Assembly: GCF_029223485.1 (NCBI RefSeq)
Contig: NZ_JARHTP010000025.1
Span: 1-64,000 of the forward strand
Source of the DNA: Streptomyces coacervatus
GTDB taxonomy: Bacteria > Actinomycetota > Actinomycetes > Streptomycetales > Streptomycetaceae
DNA: 64,000 bases
Direction of reading: 5' to 3'
The notes below the pieces were generated by a model. The model ran no database searches. It was not told the origin of the DNA and saw nothing but the letters and a program-made list of their open reading frames with translations. Of this stretch, positions 50,238 through 58,901 are shown piece by piece. Position 1 is the stretch's first letter, and every line of letters begins with the position of its first letter. A program made the translations under genes and the position numbers.

Positions 50238-50855
50238 TCAGTCCAGTACCCGCGCGAGATAGGCCCGCAGCAGCTCCCGCGCCTCCTCGATGATCTTCTC
50301 GTCGCCCTCCGGGGCCACCCGGAAGGCCAGGTGGACCAGGGTGTCGGCGGTTTCCACGGCGATGAGGAAGGTGCGGCGCAGATCGTCGTCCGGTTCCCGG
50401 TCGAGGTAGCCGGAGAGCAGGTCGGTGAGGCGGTCGGCGACCCGGTGGTTGGGTTCGGCACTGCGGGCGCCGACCGGGATCTGGTTGCCGAAGTCGACGA
50501 GGGAGAAGCCGGGCGCGGTGCGCTTCATGGCCAGGTACTCGTCCAGGACGGCATCCATCGCGGAGCGCCAGCCTCCGTCGACGGCCGACCTCAGCCGCTG
50601 GGTGACCTGTTCGGTGAAGCGCTCCAGGTTGCGTTGGGCAAGGGCGTCGGCCATCTGCCGTTTGTTGCCGAAGAAGCGGTAGACCGAGCCGATGGGGACT
50701 CCGGCGCGCAGGGCCACGGCCCGGGTGCTCAGGGCGTCGTAGCCGACCTCGTCGAGGAGGTCGGCGCAGGCGTCGAGGATCCTGGTGAGCCGTTCGGCAC
50801 TGCGCCGCTGCACGGGCGCACGGCGTAGCGATGTGGCGTGGGGCACGGACTTCAT
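50238..50855 (-). CDS. TetR regulator beside the molybdoprotein gene
   Basis: 205 residues. Helix-turn-helix ALSTRAVALRAGVPIGSVYR then FFGNKRQMADALAQRNLERF. The regulatory domain is of the TetR_C type with SLVDFGNQIPVGARSAEPNH. Its start overlaps the lipoprotein gene by four bases (ATGA). The palindrome at 50148, between it and the molybdoprotein gene, is the obvious candidate site. From memory, the S. coelicolor regulator SCO1712 lies at a similar place near hmgA; orthology is not proven. Confidence 0.88.
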   Translation of the reverse strand: MKSVPHATSLRRAPVQRRSAERLTRILDACADLLDEVGYDALSTRAVALRAGVPIGSVYRFFGNKRQMADALAQRNLERFTEQVTQRLRSAVDGGWRSAMDAVLDEYLAMKRTAPGFSLVDFGNQIPVGARSAEPNHRVADRLTDLLSGYLDREPDDDLRRTFLIAVETADTLVHLAFRVAPEGDEKIIEEARELLRAYLARVLD

Positions 50856-51457
50856 GATGCCGTTCCGGAGCGCTCGGGTGAACCTCGCCCCCCGGTACGT
50901 GCATAGGTGTCACGTACACCCGGTCCGGCTGCGCGCGGAGTGGTACTCGGTGCGCCCGCCGCCTCCGACGCCGTGATGTCGGCCGTGCTCTCGACGGGCC
51001 GGCCCGTCACGGCCCATACGGTCCCGTCGTCGGCGTACAGCCGGGCGGTGACGTGGTGCGTGCCGCGCGGGACGAACCGGGCCGGGAGGCGGCAGGTGAG
51101 GCCGCGGAGCCGGGTGACGAGCCGGCCGTCGACGAAGACGTACGCGAGGCCCCGGCCGGCCACCGCCCGCGATTTCGTACCGCCGGGCGAGAAGCGGAAG
51201 TTGTGGACGGTCAGGCGCACGTCCCAGGTGTCACCGGCGCCCGGCTGCACCTCGATGCCGACCTCGGGCGCACCCTTCTTCTTCACCTCACGGTAGTGCC
51301 GCCCCTCCTTGTCCGTGTGGTCCAGGAGCTTGCCCACCGGCGAGACCGACTCCCCACTCTTCCTCTCTTGCGCATCACTGGAGCCGCAGCTCACGGATCC
51401 GGTCAGCAGCAGGACACAGACCGCGAGCACGGCAGGAAGACCCCGTGTCCACGACAT
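50852..51457 (-). CDS. Putative lipoprotein
   Basis: 201 residues. Signal peptide with lipobox-like LLLTGSVSCGSS, so Cys24 would be lipid-modified. The mature domain is beta-rich (DTWDVRLTVHNFRFSPGGTK; GLAYVFVDGRLVTRLRGLTC; THHVTARLYADDGTVWAVTG), like an immunoglobulin-type or copper-resistance-like extracellular domain. The tail is disordered. It is the first gene of the lipoprotein-TetR unit. Function unknown. Confidence 0.78.
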   Translation of the reverse strand: MSWTRGLPAVLAVCVLLLTGSVSCGSSDAQERKSGESVSPVGKLLDHTDKEGRHYREVKKKGAPEVGIEVQPGAGDTWDVRLTVHNFRFSPGGTKSRAVAGRGLAYVFVDGRLVTRLRGLTCRLPARFVPRGTHHVTARLYADDGTVWAVTGRPVESTADITASEAAGAPSTTPRAAGPGVRDTYARTGGRGSPERSGTAS

Positions 51458-51588
51458 GCCCGGGAGACTAGAACACCGGTCCGACAGTCGGATCCCCCTG
51501 GAGTCTGGTTCTCGTTCCTCCCTGATGAGGACACCAGAAGACCCTCTTGCGCCCGAGAAACCGCAATCCTACGGTGATGCATAGGAAT

Positions 51589-51624
51589 CAGACGGCATCA
51601 ATCTGCATCCGTCTGCATCAGTCC
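51589..51624. promoter_or_regulatory. Phased repeats and inverted repeat ahead of hmgA
   Basis: Three tandem ten-base units GCATCAATCT, GCATCCGTCT and GCATCAGTCC occupy 51595-51624, exactly one helical turn apart. An inverted pair CAGACGG (51589-51595) and CCGTCTG (51609-51615) overlaps them. They lie 15 bases before the hmgA start. The GntR protein encoded after hmgA is a likely binder. Confidence 0.55.
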
Positions 51625-51638
51625 GCAAGGGAGCGACG

Positions 51639-52967
51639 ATGATGAGCGGGGACGCGCGCAAGACGGCCGAGGGGCTGACCTACCTCTCCGGTTTCGGCAA
51701 CGAGCACAGCTCGGAGGCCGTGCCCGGCGCCCTGCCCGAGGGTCGCAACGCGCCACAGCGCGCACCGCTCGGGCTGTATGCGGAACAGCTCAGCGGCACG
51801 GCGTTCACCGAGCCGCGGGCCCACAACCGCCGCTCCTGGCTCTACCGCATCCGCCCGTCGGCCGCGCACCCGGCGTTCACGCGCACGGACAACGGTGCGA
51901 TCCGTACGGCCCCCTTCACCGAGTCGGTCCCCGACCCCAACCGCCTGCGCTGGAACCCGCTCCCCGAGCCCCCGGCGGGGACGGACTTCCTGGCCGGCCT
52001 GTGGACCCTGGGCGGCAACGGCGACGCCACCCAACGCACCGGCATGGCGGTGCACCTGTACCACGCCAACTCCTCCATGGAGCGCGTCTTCAGCGACGCG
52101 GACGGCGAGCTCCTGATCGTCCCTGAGCACGGCGGGCTGCTCCTGCGCACGGAGTTCGGGCTACTGCATGTGGAGCCGGGCCATATGGCACTGCTTCCTC
52201 GTGGGGTGCGCTTCCGTGTGGAGCTGCTGGATTCCTTTGCCCGCGGTTATGTGTGCGAGAACTACGGGGCACCCTTCCACCTCCCCGACCTGGGCCCGAT
52301 CGGCGCCAACGGCCTCGCCAACGCCCGCGACTTCCAGGCCCCCGTGGCCGCGTACGAGGACGTCGAGGGCCCGGTCGAGGTCGTGAACAAGTTCTGCGGC
52401 AACCTCTGGACGGCCGTCTACGACCACTCGCCGCTCGACGTGGTCGCCTGGCACGGCAACCACGTCCCCTATGTCTACGACCTGCGTCGCTTCAACGTCA
52501 TCGGCTCCATCTCCTACGACCACCCCGACCCGTCGATCTTCACGGTGCTGACGTCGCCGTCCGACACCCCGGGCCTGGCGGGCGTCGACTTCGTGGTCTT
52601 CGCGCCGCGCTGGCTGGTGGGCGAGGACACGTTCCGGCCGCCGTACTTCCACCGGAATGTGATGAGCGAGTACATGGGCCTGATCGAGGGCGCCTACGAC
52701 GCCAAGACAGCCGGAAAGGGGGGCTTTGTACCGGGCGGCGGCTCGCTGCACAACATGATGTCGGCGCACGGACCGGACCGGGAGACCTTCGACCGGGCCA
52801 GCGCGGCCGAGCTGAAGCCGCAGAAGGTGGACGACGGGCTGGCGTTCATGTTCGAGACGCGCTGGCCGGTGACGCTCACCCCGCATGGGGCGGGCGCGGA
52901 ACACCTGCAGCAGCGCTACGACGACGTGTGGCAGGGCCTGGAGCGGCATTTCCGCCCATTGCACTGA
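51639..52967 (+). CDS. hmgA: Homogentisate 1,2-dioxygenase
   Basis: 442 residues, normal length. YLSGFGNEHSSEAVPGALPE near the N-terminus and the iron-site segment RPPYFHRNVMSEYMGLIEGA (His and Glu ligands) plus GSLHNMMSAHGPD are diagnostic. It opens the ring of homogentisate to maleylacetoacetate with O2 in tyrosine and phenylalanine breakdown. Two ATGs in tandem (51639 and 51642) with GGGAG upstream. A GntR-family gene follows after 27 bases, and a set of phased repeats lies directly upstream. Confidence 0.96.
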   Translation: MMSGDARKTAEGLTYLSGFGNEHSSEAVPGALPEGRNAPQRAPLGLYAEQLSGTAFTEPRAHNRRSWLYRIRPSAAHPAFTRTDNGAIRTAPFTESVPDPNRLRWNPLPEPPAGTDFLAGLWTLGGNGDATQRTGMAVHLYHANSSMERVFSDADGELLIVPEHGGLLLRTEFGLLHVEPGHMALLPRGVRFRVELLDSFARGYVCENYGAPFHLPDLGPIGANGLANARDFQAPVAAYEDVEGPVEVVNKFCGNLWTAVYDHSPLDVVAWHGNHVPYVYDLRRFNVIGSISYDHPDPSIFTVLTSPSDTPGLAGVDFVVFAPRWLVGEDTFRPPYFHRNVMSEYMGLIEGAYDAKTAGKGGFVPGGGSLHNMMSAHGPDRETFDRASAAELKPQKVDDGLAFMFETRWPVTLTPHGAGAEHLQQRYDDVWQGLERHFRPLH

Positions 52968-52994
52968 TCGCGTACGACAGGTACGGATAGGCCC

Positions 52995-53744
52995 GTGACC
53001 TCCTTCGCCCCGGACTCGATCGTCCTGAACCGCAAGCTGCCGCTCTGGTACCAGGTGTCGCAGTCCCTGCGCGCCTCGATACTCGGCCGCTCGCCGCAGG
53101 ATCCGCTGCGGCTGCCCACCGAGGAGCAACTGGCGGGGCACTACGGGGTGAGCGTGCTGACCATGCGGCAGGCGCTGAAGGAGCTGGAGGACGAAGGGCT
53201 GATCACACGGCACCGCCGCCGGGGCACTTTCATCGAGCCCGACGCCCGCAGGGGTGCCCCGGTCCGGCTGCTCGGCTCGGTGGATGCCATCGTGGCCCAG
53301 CAGTCGGGCATGGTGACGGAGCTGCTGGAGCACAGCAAGGCGCCCGTGCCGCCCGAACTCGCCGAGTACTTCCCTCAGATCGGCGAGGTGGCGACGTACC
53401 ACCGGCTGCGCAGCGACGAGAAGACGGGCGAGCCGACCAACCACGCCCGCAACTACGTCCGTCCCGAACTGGCGGCGCGCATCGACCCGTCCGACCTGGC
53501 GCGTTGGCCGATGACCAAAGTGCTGCGTGACAGAGCACTGGCGGACATCAGCCGTATCACGGACACCGTGGAGGCCCGCCTCGCCGACCCGGAGACGGCC
53601 CGTCTGCTCCAAGTCCCGCTGCTCAGCCCGATCCTGCACTACACGGGCGTGACGTACGACGGGGAAGGACGGGTCCTGGACGTGGCGGTCATCCACTACC
53701 GCGGCGACCGCTTCTCCTTCACGGTGACCCTGGACGCCACATGA
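52995..53744 (+). CDS. GntR regulator, HutC/UTRA subfamily
   Basis: 249 residues from GTG 52995. Winged helix LPTEEQLAGHYGVSVLTMRQ then ALKELEDEGLITRHRRRGTF; the C-terminal UTRA domain ends VLDVAVIHYRGDRFSFTVTL. HutC-type regulators bind a pathway metabolite through UTRA. Its position after hmgA suggests that it controls tyrosine catabolism with homogentisate or a related acid as signal. The stop overlaps the next ATG (ATGA). Confidence 0.9.
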   Translation: MTSFAPDSIVLNRKLPLWYQVSQSLRASILGRSPQDPLRLPTEEQLAGHYGVSVLTMRQALKELEDEGLITRHRRRGTFIEPDARRGAPVRLLGSVDAIVAQQSGMVTELLEHSKAPVPPELAEYFPQIGEVATYHRLRSDEKTGEPTNHARNYVRPELAARIDPSDLARWPMTKVLRDRALADISRITDTVEARLADPETARLLQVPLLSPILHYTGVTYDGEGRVLDVAVIHYRGDRFSFTVTLDAT

Positions 53745-54931
53745 CCTCACTGTCTGTGGCACGTCGTACGATGCCGAGCGTGACGCACGACGACGCTCCG
53801 CTCCTTGCGGACCTCATGCCGTGGTCCGTCGCACCGCCGCGGCTCGGCCGGGGGTGGCCGACGGGCCCCGACGCCGCCTCCCTGAAAGCCCGCTGGGACG
53901 CCCTGATGAAGGCCGAGGGCCCGGACCGGGAGTCCCTGTTCGAGCCGACCCGCTCGCGCACGCTGCGCTCGGCGGTCGGCCGGCTGCCGAGCCAGTCGAG
54001 CGGCACGGAGAAACTGATCCACGCATCAGGCCCCTGCCCCGAGCCGGTACGGGTCCTGCGCGCCCCCTTCGACGAACAGTGGCTGATCCCCGACCATCGC
54101 CTGATCGACGCGGCCCGCCCCGAGCTGTGGCGGGTGGCGGACGAACACCAGGTCTTCGTCGCCGAAACACCCACGGACGGACCCGGCCCGCACCTGCTCG
54201 CCACGTCCTGCCTCCCGCTCCTGCGCCCCGGCCGCATCCGCCCCCTCTACCGGCGCCCCGGCGGCACGGAACCCAACCTGGCACCGGGCCTCCTTGACCA
54301 CCTGAGCGCCCGGCTCGGTCACTCCCCGGCCCCGTTGGACTTCCTCGCCTGGACCCTGGCGACCGCCCGCCCGGACCTGACGGTCCCGCTCACCGAGGAC
54401 GCCGAACTCTGGTCGCACGGCGTGGAGTTGGGCCGCCGCATCCTCTGGCTGATGCGCCGCAACGGCGACCGCCCCAAACTGCCGGGCGGCCGCCGCCCGT
54501 ACGTCCGCGCCCCGCTCCCCTCCCGCCCCCTCACGATCGACTACGACCGCGACGAGGAGACCCTGCTACTCGACGAGGGCCGCATCTCCCCCGTACCGCC
54601 CGAGGCCTGGGACTTCGAAACGGCGGGCGTCCGGGTCCTGGACCAGTGGTTCACAACCCGCACGACACAGCCCGACCCGGGCACCCTGACGGCGATCCGC
54701 CCGACGACCTGGCCACAGACATGGACCTCAGAGCTCCTGGAACTGATCACGGTCCTGGCCCTACTGGCCGAACTGCGCCCACAACAGCAGGAGTTGACGC
54801 TGACGGCACCGATCACAGTGTCAGATCTGCACAAGGCGGGGGTACTTCCGGCGCCGCAGTCAGCACACCGCCCGGCATCGGTCTTCGACCACCACGAAGA
54901 GGGCCCAGAAGGCCAGTTCACACTGCTATAA
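53741..54931 (+). CDS. Stand-alone type ISP restriction C-terminal specificity-domain protein
   Basis: 396 residues. The section from RIRPLYRRPGG through LLDHLSARLGHSPAPLDFLA, WSHGVELGRRILWLMRRNGD, RRPYVRAPLPSRP and AWDFETAGVRVLDQWFTTRT resembles the target-recognition (C-terminal) domain of type ISP restriction-modification enzymes. No nuclease, helicase or methyltransferase domain is present, and none is encoded nearby. It is translationally coupled to the GntR gene. Such single-domain proteins are widespread in Streptomyces and have no assigned role. Confidence 0.75.
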   Translation: MTSLSVARRTMPSVTHDDAPLLADLMPWSVAPPRLGRGWPTGPDAASLKARWDALMKAEGPDRESLFEPTRSRTLRSAVGRLPSQSSGTEKLIHASGPCPEPVRVLRAPFDEQWLIPDHRLIDAARPELWRVADEHQVFVAETPTDGPGPHLLATSCLPLLRPGRIRPLYRRPGGTEPNLAPGLLDHLSARLGHSPAPLDFLAWTLATARPDLTVPLTEDAELWSHGVELGRRILWLMRRNGDRPKLPGGRRPYVRAPLPSRPLTIDYDRDEETLLLDEGRISPVPPEAWDFETAGVRVLDQWFTTRTTQPDPGTLTAIRPTTWPQTWTSELLELITVLALLAELRPQQQELTLTAPITVSDLHKAGVLPAPQSAHRPASVFDHHEEGPEGQFTLL

Positions 54932-55000
54932 CCCCCCATCTTTTAGGGGCGCGGGGAACTGCGCGACCAGCCACACGAAACCCGCACCCGCCAACGGCGA
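54931..55000 (+). repeat. Dispersed hairpin repeat, copy 7
   Basis: ACCCCCCATCTTTTAGGGGC arm, then GGGGAACTGCGCGACCAGCC and ACACGAAACCCGCAC. It starts at the stop codon of the preceding gene, between two convergent genes. Confidence 0.85.
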
Positions 55001-55006
55001 TCACCC

Positions 55007-55714
55007 CTACGGCGCAAACGCATCCAGCATCCGCTCCACCATCAACTCAAAAGCCCCGTCAAGATCAATCGGCCCCGGGTCCTCCGTGAACGCCGCAGCC
55101 ATCCGCGGATAAGCCCCACCGGCCACCTGACTCCCCAGATACGCGATCCGCACAGCGGTCTCCTCCTCCGCCGACCACGGCAACGACCGAGTCCGCTCGG
55201 CCATGGCCAGCTCGGTCGCGACATACGACGTCACACACCCGTTCAGCATCCCGACGAGCTGCATCTTCATGCCGTAGCGCGCCTCCAGCGGATCCAGACA
55301 GGCAAGGCAGTGCTCCAGATACCGCAGCGCGTTCGGGCTGAACCCGTACACCGGTGACATCAGCCGCGTCAGCCACGGGTGCCGACGCATCAGCGCCCGC
55401 GTCTGCTCAGCGACCCGGCGCATGTCGGCCCGCCAGTCCCCCGACGGCTCCCACACCTCGTGCTCACCGCTGACCGCGTCCACCATCAGCTCGTACAGGT
55501 CCTCCTTGCGGGGGACGTAGTTGTACAGCGACATGGTCCCGCAGCCCAGCTCGGCCGCGACATGCCGCATCGACACCGCGTCCAGCCCGCCCTCGTCGGC
55601 GACCTTCACCGCCGCCGCCGCGATGTCGGCACGCGTATAGGCCGGCCTCGGCCCCCGGCCCGTCCGCTCGGGACGTGCCCAGATCACTTCGGGTACCGCA
55701 GCTCGGCCCGCCAT
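55007..55714 (-). CDS. TetR regulator of the divergent ABC exporter
   Basis: 235 residues. Helix-turn-helix VSMRHVAAELGCGTMSLYNY followed by VPRKEDLYELMVDAVSGEHE, with a TetR_C_1/TetR_C_11-like ligand domain (LVGMLNGCVTSYVATELAMA). This subgroup normally represses a divergent DrrAB-type drug exporter. Two TACGTACG palindromes lie in the divergent promoter and the start of the exporter gene. Confidence 0.9.
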   Translation of the reverse strand: MAGRAAVPEVIWARPERTGRGPRPAYTRADIAAAAVKVADEGGLDAVSMRHVAAELGCGTMSLYNYVPRKEDLYELMVDAVSGEHEVWEPSGDWRADMRRVAEQTRALMRRHPWLTRLMSPVYGFSPNALRYLEHCLACLDPLEARYGMKMQLVGMLNGCVTSYVATELAMAERTRSLPWSAEEETAVRIAYLGSQVAGGAYPRMAAAFTEDPGPIDLDGAFELMVERMLDAFAP

Positions 55715-55742
55715 CGATCATCACCTCGCCCACCATCGTAGT

Positions 55743-55802
55743 TACGTACGCCGTACGTAGTGCGCTATGGTCGAGGCATGACTTCTACGTACGCTGTACT
55801 TA
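55743..55802. promoter_or_regulatory. Two TACGTACG operators, one inside the exporter gene
   Basis: TACGTACGCCGTACGTA at 55743-55759 is a perfect 17-base palindrome. A second site, TACGTACGCTGTACTTA at 55786-55802, matches 15 of 17 and occupies codons 3-9 of the ATPase gene. The starts are 43 bases apart, about four helical turns. Confidence 0.75.
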
Positions 55803-56722
55803 GTGAAGGTCTGGAGAAGAGGTTCGGCGATGTGCACGCGGTGCGCGGGCTGGATCTCGCGGTGGCCCAGGGCACGGTCTGCGGTGTCCTCGGGCCCAAC
55901 GGGGCGGGCAAGACGACGGCCGTACGGCTGCTGACGACGCTGCTGCGGCCGGACGCGGGCTCGGCTCGGATAGCGGGGCACGACCTCGTCCGGGAAGCGG
56001 CAGCGGTGCGGCGCAGCATCGGCGTCACGGGGCAGTACGCGTCGGTCGACGGCGATCTCACCGGCCGCGAGAACCTGCAGCTGTTCGCGCGGCTGCACCG
56101 GGTGCGGGCGCCGGGGCGGCGGGCCGACGAGCTCCTCGACCGGTTCGGGCTGACCGAGGCGGCCGGCCGGGCGGCATCGACCTACTCGGGCGGCATGCGG
56201 CGCCGGCTGGACCTGGCGGCGAGTCTGATCCGTCGGCCCGAGGTGCTGTTCCTGGACGAGCCGACGACGGGGCTCGACCCGGCCAGCCGCAATGTGATCT
56301 GGGAGGTGGTGCGCGAGCTCACGGCCGACGGTACGACGGTGCTGCTGACCACGCAGTACCTGGAGGAGGCCGACCGGCTCGCCGACGACATCGCCCTGGT
56401 GGACCACGGGCGGGTGGCGCACTCGGGATCGCCGGAGCAGTTCAAGTCGCTCATCGGGACCCATGTCGAGGTGGTCGTCGCCGACACAAGTGTGATGAGC
56501 AAGGCGGCGGGCGTGCTCGATCAACTCACGGGCGGGGAGCCGTCGTTCGACCACGAACGGAGCGCCGTCGGCGCGGTCACCCGGGACTCGACGCTCACGC
56601 TGCCGCGCCTGGTGCGCGAACTCGACGCCGCAGGCGTGCCGTTGCTCGATGCGAGCCTGCGTCCGCCGACGCTCGACGAAGTCTTTCTCCGCCTCACCGA
56701 CCACAAGGAGCTTGCGGTATGA
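55778..56722 (+). CDS. ABC exporter ATP-binding protein, DrrA family
   Basis: 314 residues from ATG 55778. Walker A GPNGAGKTT, signature YSGGMRRRLDLAASLI, Walker B VLFLDEPTTGLDP, switch LLTTQYLEEADRLAD. The C-terminal LDASLRPPTLDEVFLRLTDH is characteristic of daunorubicin-resistance ATPases. Codons 3-9 double as an operator. It energises the permease encoded next (ATGA overlap) to export a drug-like compound of unknown identity. Confidence 0.92.
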   Translation: MTSTYAVLSEGLEKRFGDVHAVRGLDLAVAQGTVCGVLGPNGAGKTTAVRLLTTLLRPDAGSARIAGHDLVREAAAVRRSIGVTGQYASVDGDLTGRENLQLFARLHRVRAPGRRADELLDRFGLTEAAGRAASTYSGGMRRRLDLAASLIRRPEVLFLDEPTTGLDPASRNVIWEVVRELTADGTTVLLTTQYLEEADRLADDIALVDHGRVAHSGSPEQFKSLIGTHVEVVVADTSVMSKAAGVLDQLTGGEPSFDHERSAVGAVTRDSTLTLPRLVRELDAAGVPLLDASLRPPTLDEVFLRLTDHKELAV

Positions 56723-57501
56723 GCACGTTGGCGTATGACGGCTACGCGATGGTGGGCCGACAGCTGCGGCGGGTCCGGAACAGTCCGGGGCTTGCGATCC
56801 TGACCCAGGTCATGCCGATCAACATGCTGCTGTTCTTCGGTTACGTCTTCGGCAGCGCCCTCTCGATGCCCGGCCGCGAGTACCGGTCCTTCCTGGTGCC
56901 GGGGCTGCTGGTGGCGACGGCCGCGGGCGGGATCATGACCGGGATGTTCCAGGCCGCGGCCGACTCGCACCGGGGTGTCATGGACCGGTTCCGCACGATG
57001 CCGGTGAGCCGGGCCGCCGTACCGCTCGGGCAGGCGGTGGCCGACCTGGTGGTCACGGCGATCGGGACGGTGCCGCTGCTGCTGGTCGGGCTCGCCGTGG
57101 GCTGGCGGGTGGAGGGGTCCGTGCCCGGAGCCCTGGGCGCCGTGGGGCTGTTGCTGCTGTTCCGGTTCGCCTGTACGTCGATCGGGATCTTCCTCGGGCT
57201 GCTGACCCGCAGCGAGGACGCGGCCGGGCAGCTCGGCGCCTCGACCTTCATCCTGCCACTGCTGTCGAACGCCTACATCCCGACCGAGGGGCTCGCAGGC
57301 TGGCTGCGTACGCTCGCCGAGTGGAATCCGATCAGTGCGGTGACGACGGCCCTGCGGGACCTCTTCGGCAATGCGTCGGTGCCCAGGGACGCCGCCTGGC
57401 CGGTGGCGCACCCGATCGCCGGGTCACTGCTGTGGTGCGCCGTGCTGATCGCGGTGTTCCTGCCGCTCGCGGTGCGGAGGTACATGTACGGGGGCCGGTG
57501 A
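56719..57501 (+). CDS. ABC-2 type permease, DrrB family
   Basis: 260 residues with six predicted helices. Conserved ABC-2 pattern: SFLVPGLLVATAAGGIMTGM, DRFRTMPVSRAAVPLGQAVA and LPLLSNAYIPTEGLAGWLRT. It forms the membrane channel for the DrrA-like ATPase, whose gene overlaps it by four bases. Confidence 0.92.
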   Translation: MSTLAYDGYAMVGRQLRRVRNSPGLAILTQVMPINMLLFFGYVFGSALSMPGREYRSFLVPGLLVATAAGGIMTGMFQAAADSHRGVMDRFRTMPVSRAAVPLGQAVADLVVTAIGTVPLLLVGLAVGWRVEGSVPGALGAVGLLLLFRFACTSIGIFLGLLTRSEDAAGQLGASTFILPLLSNAYIPTEGLAGWLRTLAEWNPISAVTTALRDLFGNASVPRDAAWPVAHPIAGSLLWCAVLIAVFLPLAVRRYMYGGR

Positions 57502-57520
57502 TCTCAACAGCCGGGAATCA

Positions 57521-57575
57521 ATGGGGGGTTGTGTTCGGTACGGAGCGGGTGGAACGCACCGAAGACGCCCCCCAT
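57521..57575 (+). terminator. Nested hairpin downstream of the exporter operon
   Basis: ATGGGGGG (57521-57528) pairs with CCCCCCAT (57568-57575), and inside it TTCGGT (57534-57539) pairs with ACCGAA (57558-57563). It begins 20 bases after the stop codon. No T-run follows. It may terminate transcription or be a structured RNA; the rest of 57576-57683 shows nothing that I recognise. Confidence 0.45.
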
Positions 57576-57683
57576 GGCAGGGCATACCCGAGTACGGGCT
57601 GCGAGCCGGTGCACCACTGCATGCCGTGGGGATGACGGACGACTGCCGCAGCGCTGCACCGGACGCAGGAACGCCGGTACGGC

Positions 57684-57953
57684 TCAGCGCCCGCCGAACA
57701 GCGAACGGCGCAGTCGGCGGAGCGGCGCGAAGAGCAGAACACGACTGACGCGCTTGCCCCTGGCACTGCGCTCGCGCGGGGTGTCACGCGCGGTCAGCTC
57801 CCGCATCAGCGAGGTCGCCTCGGCCGCCTCGCGCTGCGGGACGGCGGGGCCGCCCAGCACCGAGAGATGGCGGTCGAGGCGCGAACTGGTCGCGCTGCTC
57901 CCGCAGGTGATCGCAGGGACCCTCGCCCTGCTGCGCATTGTTATCTGTTCCAT
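57684..57953 (-). CDS. Small basic conserved protein
   Basis: 89 residues from ATG 57953 with GGGGAG upstream. Opens MEQITMRSRARVPAITCGSS and ends with a basic tail (VSRVLLFAPLRRLRRSLFGG). Arg-rich, no membrane span, possibly an RNA- or membrane-surface-binding peptide. I do not recognise a family. It lies between the exporter and the anti-sigma gene. Confidence 0.6.
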   Translation of the reverse strand: MEQITMRSRARVPAITCGSSATSSRLDRHLSVLGGPAVPQREAAEATSLMRELTARDTPRERSARGKRVSRVLLFAPLRRLRRSLFGGR

Positions 57954-58079
57954 GTCACTCCCCACCCGTACGAGTCCACCCGGCCCGGGCAGGGTAACCC
58001 TATCTCCCCAACCGGGCACTCGTGTATCGAGGTCACAGGATTCACCTTCCCCATAAGGGTGTTGACGACTCCTCGGCCG

Positions 58080-58901
58080 TCACTCTCCGAATCCAACCGA
58101 TTTCAGGGCGAGTTGGACAATGGGCTGGCTGGTGGGCTGCCGTGAGCCTCCGGCAGGCTCGACGGTCACTGCGAGTGACGTGGCCGACTTGCTGAGGTCG
58201 GTCGCGACCAAGGGCGTGTCGCCGCGCTGGAAGAGCCCGAGGGAGCGTGGTTGCGCATTGGGGCGCATGAGCCACAGCTGGTGCACGCGTCCGCCGGCCG
58301 GGGCGCCGTATCCGCTGAGGGTGACGATCGCCTGCCCCTCGGAGGCCGAGGCGATCGCTCCCATACTTCGGCCCTGTGTGTCCTTGTACGTGGTCGCGCG
58401 TGCGTCGGGAGCTGCGAGAACGTGGGCGATCTCACGTGCCTGGGCCCGCTCGGCGTCCAGCTTGTCCTGGGTCTGATTCGCCTGGACGGCGAAGAGCGAG
58501 GCGACGACGAGGGCCGCAGCGGCGGTCGCCGTGGCGAACGGCACGAAGAAGGGGCGGCGCTCGCGAGGCGCACGGGAGCGGGCCGGCGGCGGCTGCGTGC
58601 CCCAGACGTGCGGCGGCAGCTGGGGCGCGTGCTCCCGGACCACCGGCCCCGACTCCTGCGGAGTGGCCCGTACGGCGGCCAGCACCCGGTCGCGCATCGC
58701 GGCCGGCGGCGGCGCGGCCGTGGACCAGGCGAGCCGGACGGCGTCCTCGGACAGGGCGCGCACCTCGGCGGCACAGCGGTCGCAGTTCTTGAGGTGCTTC
58801 TCGAAGCGGACCCGTTCCGCGGGCTCCAGGGCGTCGAGCGCGTAGGGGGCCGCGAGGGAGTGCAGATCCCCACGGCCAAGCAGTCGGGCGGGGAGACTCA
58901 T
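58080..58901 (-). CDS. rskA: Anti-sigma factor RskA
   Basis: 273 residues. Zinc-finger anti-sigma (ZAS) motif HLKNCDRC with His36, Cys40 and Cys43. One membrane helix near residue 130 (PFATATAAAALVVASLFAVQ), then a periplasmic-type RskA domain (GYGAPAGGRVHQLWLMRPNA; SLAVTVEPAGGS). It binds SigK in the cytosol and is expected to be degraded by regulated proteolysis on an outside signal. ATG 58901 overlaps the sigK stop (ATGA) and has GGGAGG, so the two are translationally coupled. Confidence 0.93.
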   Translation of the reverse strand: MSLPARLLGRGDLHSLAAPYALDALEPAERVRFEKHLKNCDRCAAEVRALSEDAVRLAWSTAAPPPAAMRDRVLAAVRATPQESGPVVREHAPQLPPHVWGTQPPPARSRAPRERRPFFVPFATATAAAALVVASLFAVQANQTQDKLDAERAQAREIAHVLAAPDARATTYKDTQGRSMGAIASASEGQAIVTLSGYGAPAGGRVHQLWLMRPNAQPRSLGLFQRGDTPLVATDLSKSATSLAVTVEPAGGSRQPTSQPIVQLALKSVGFGE

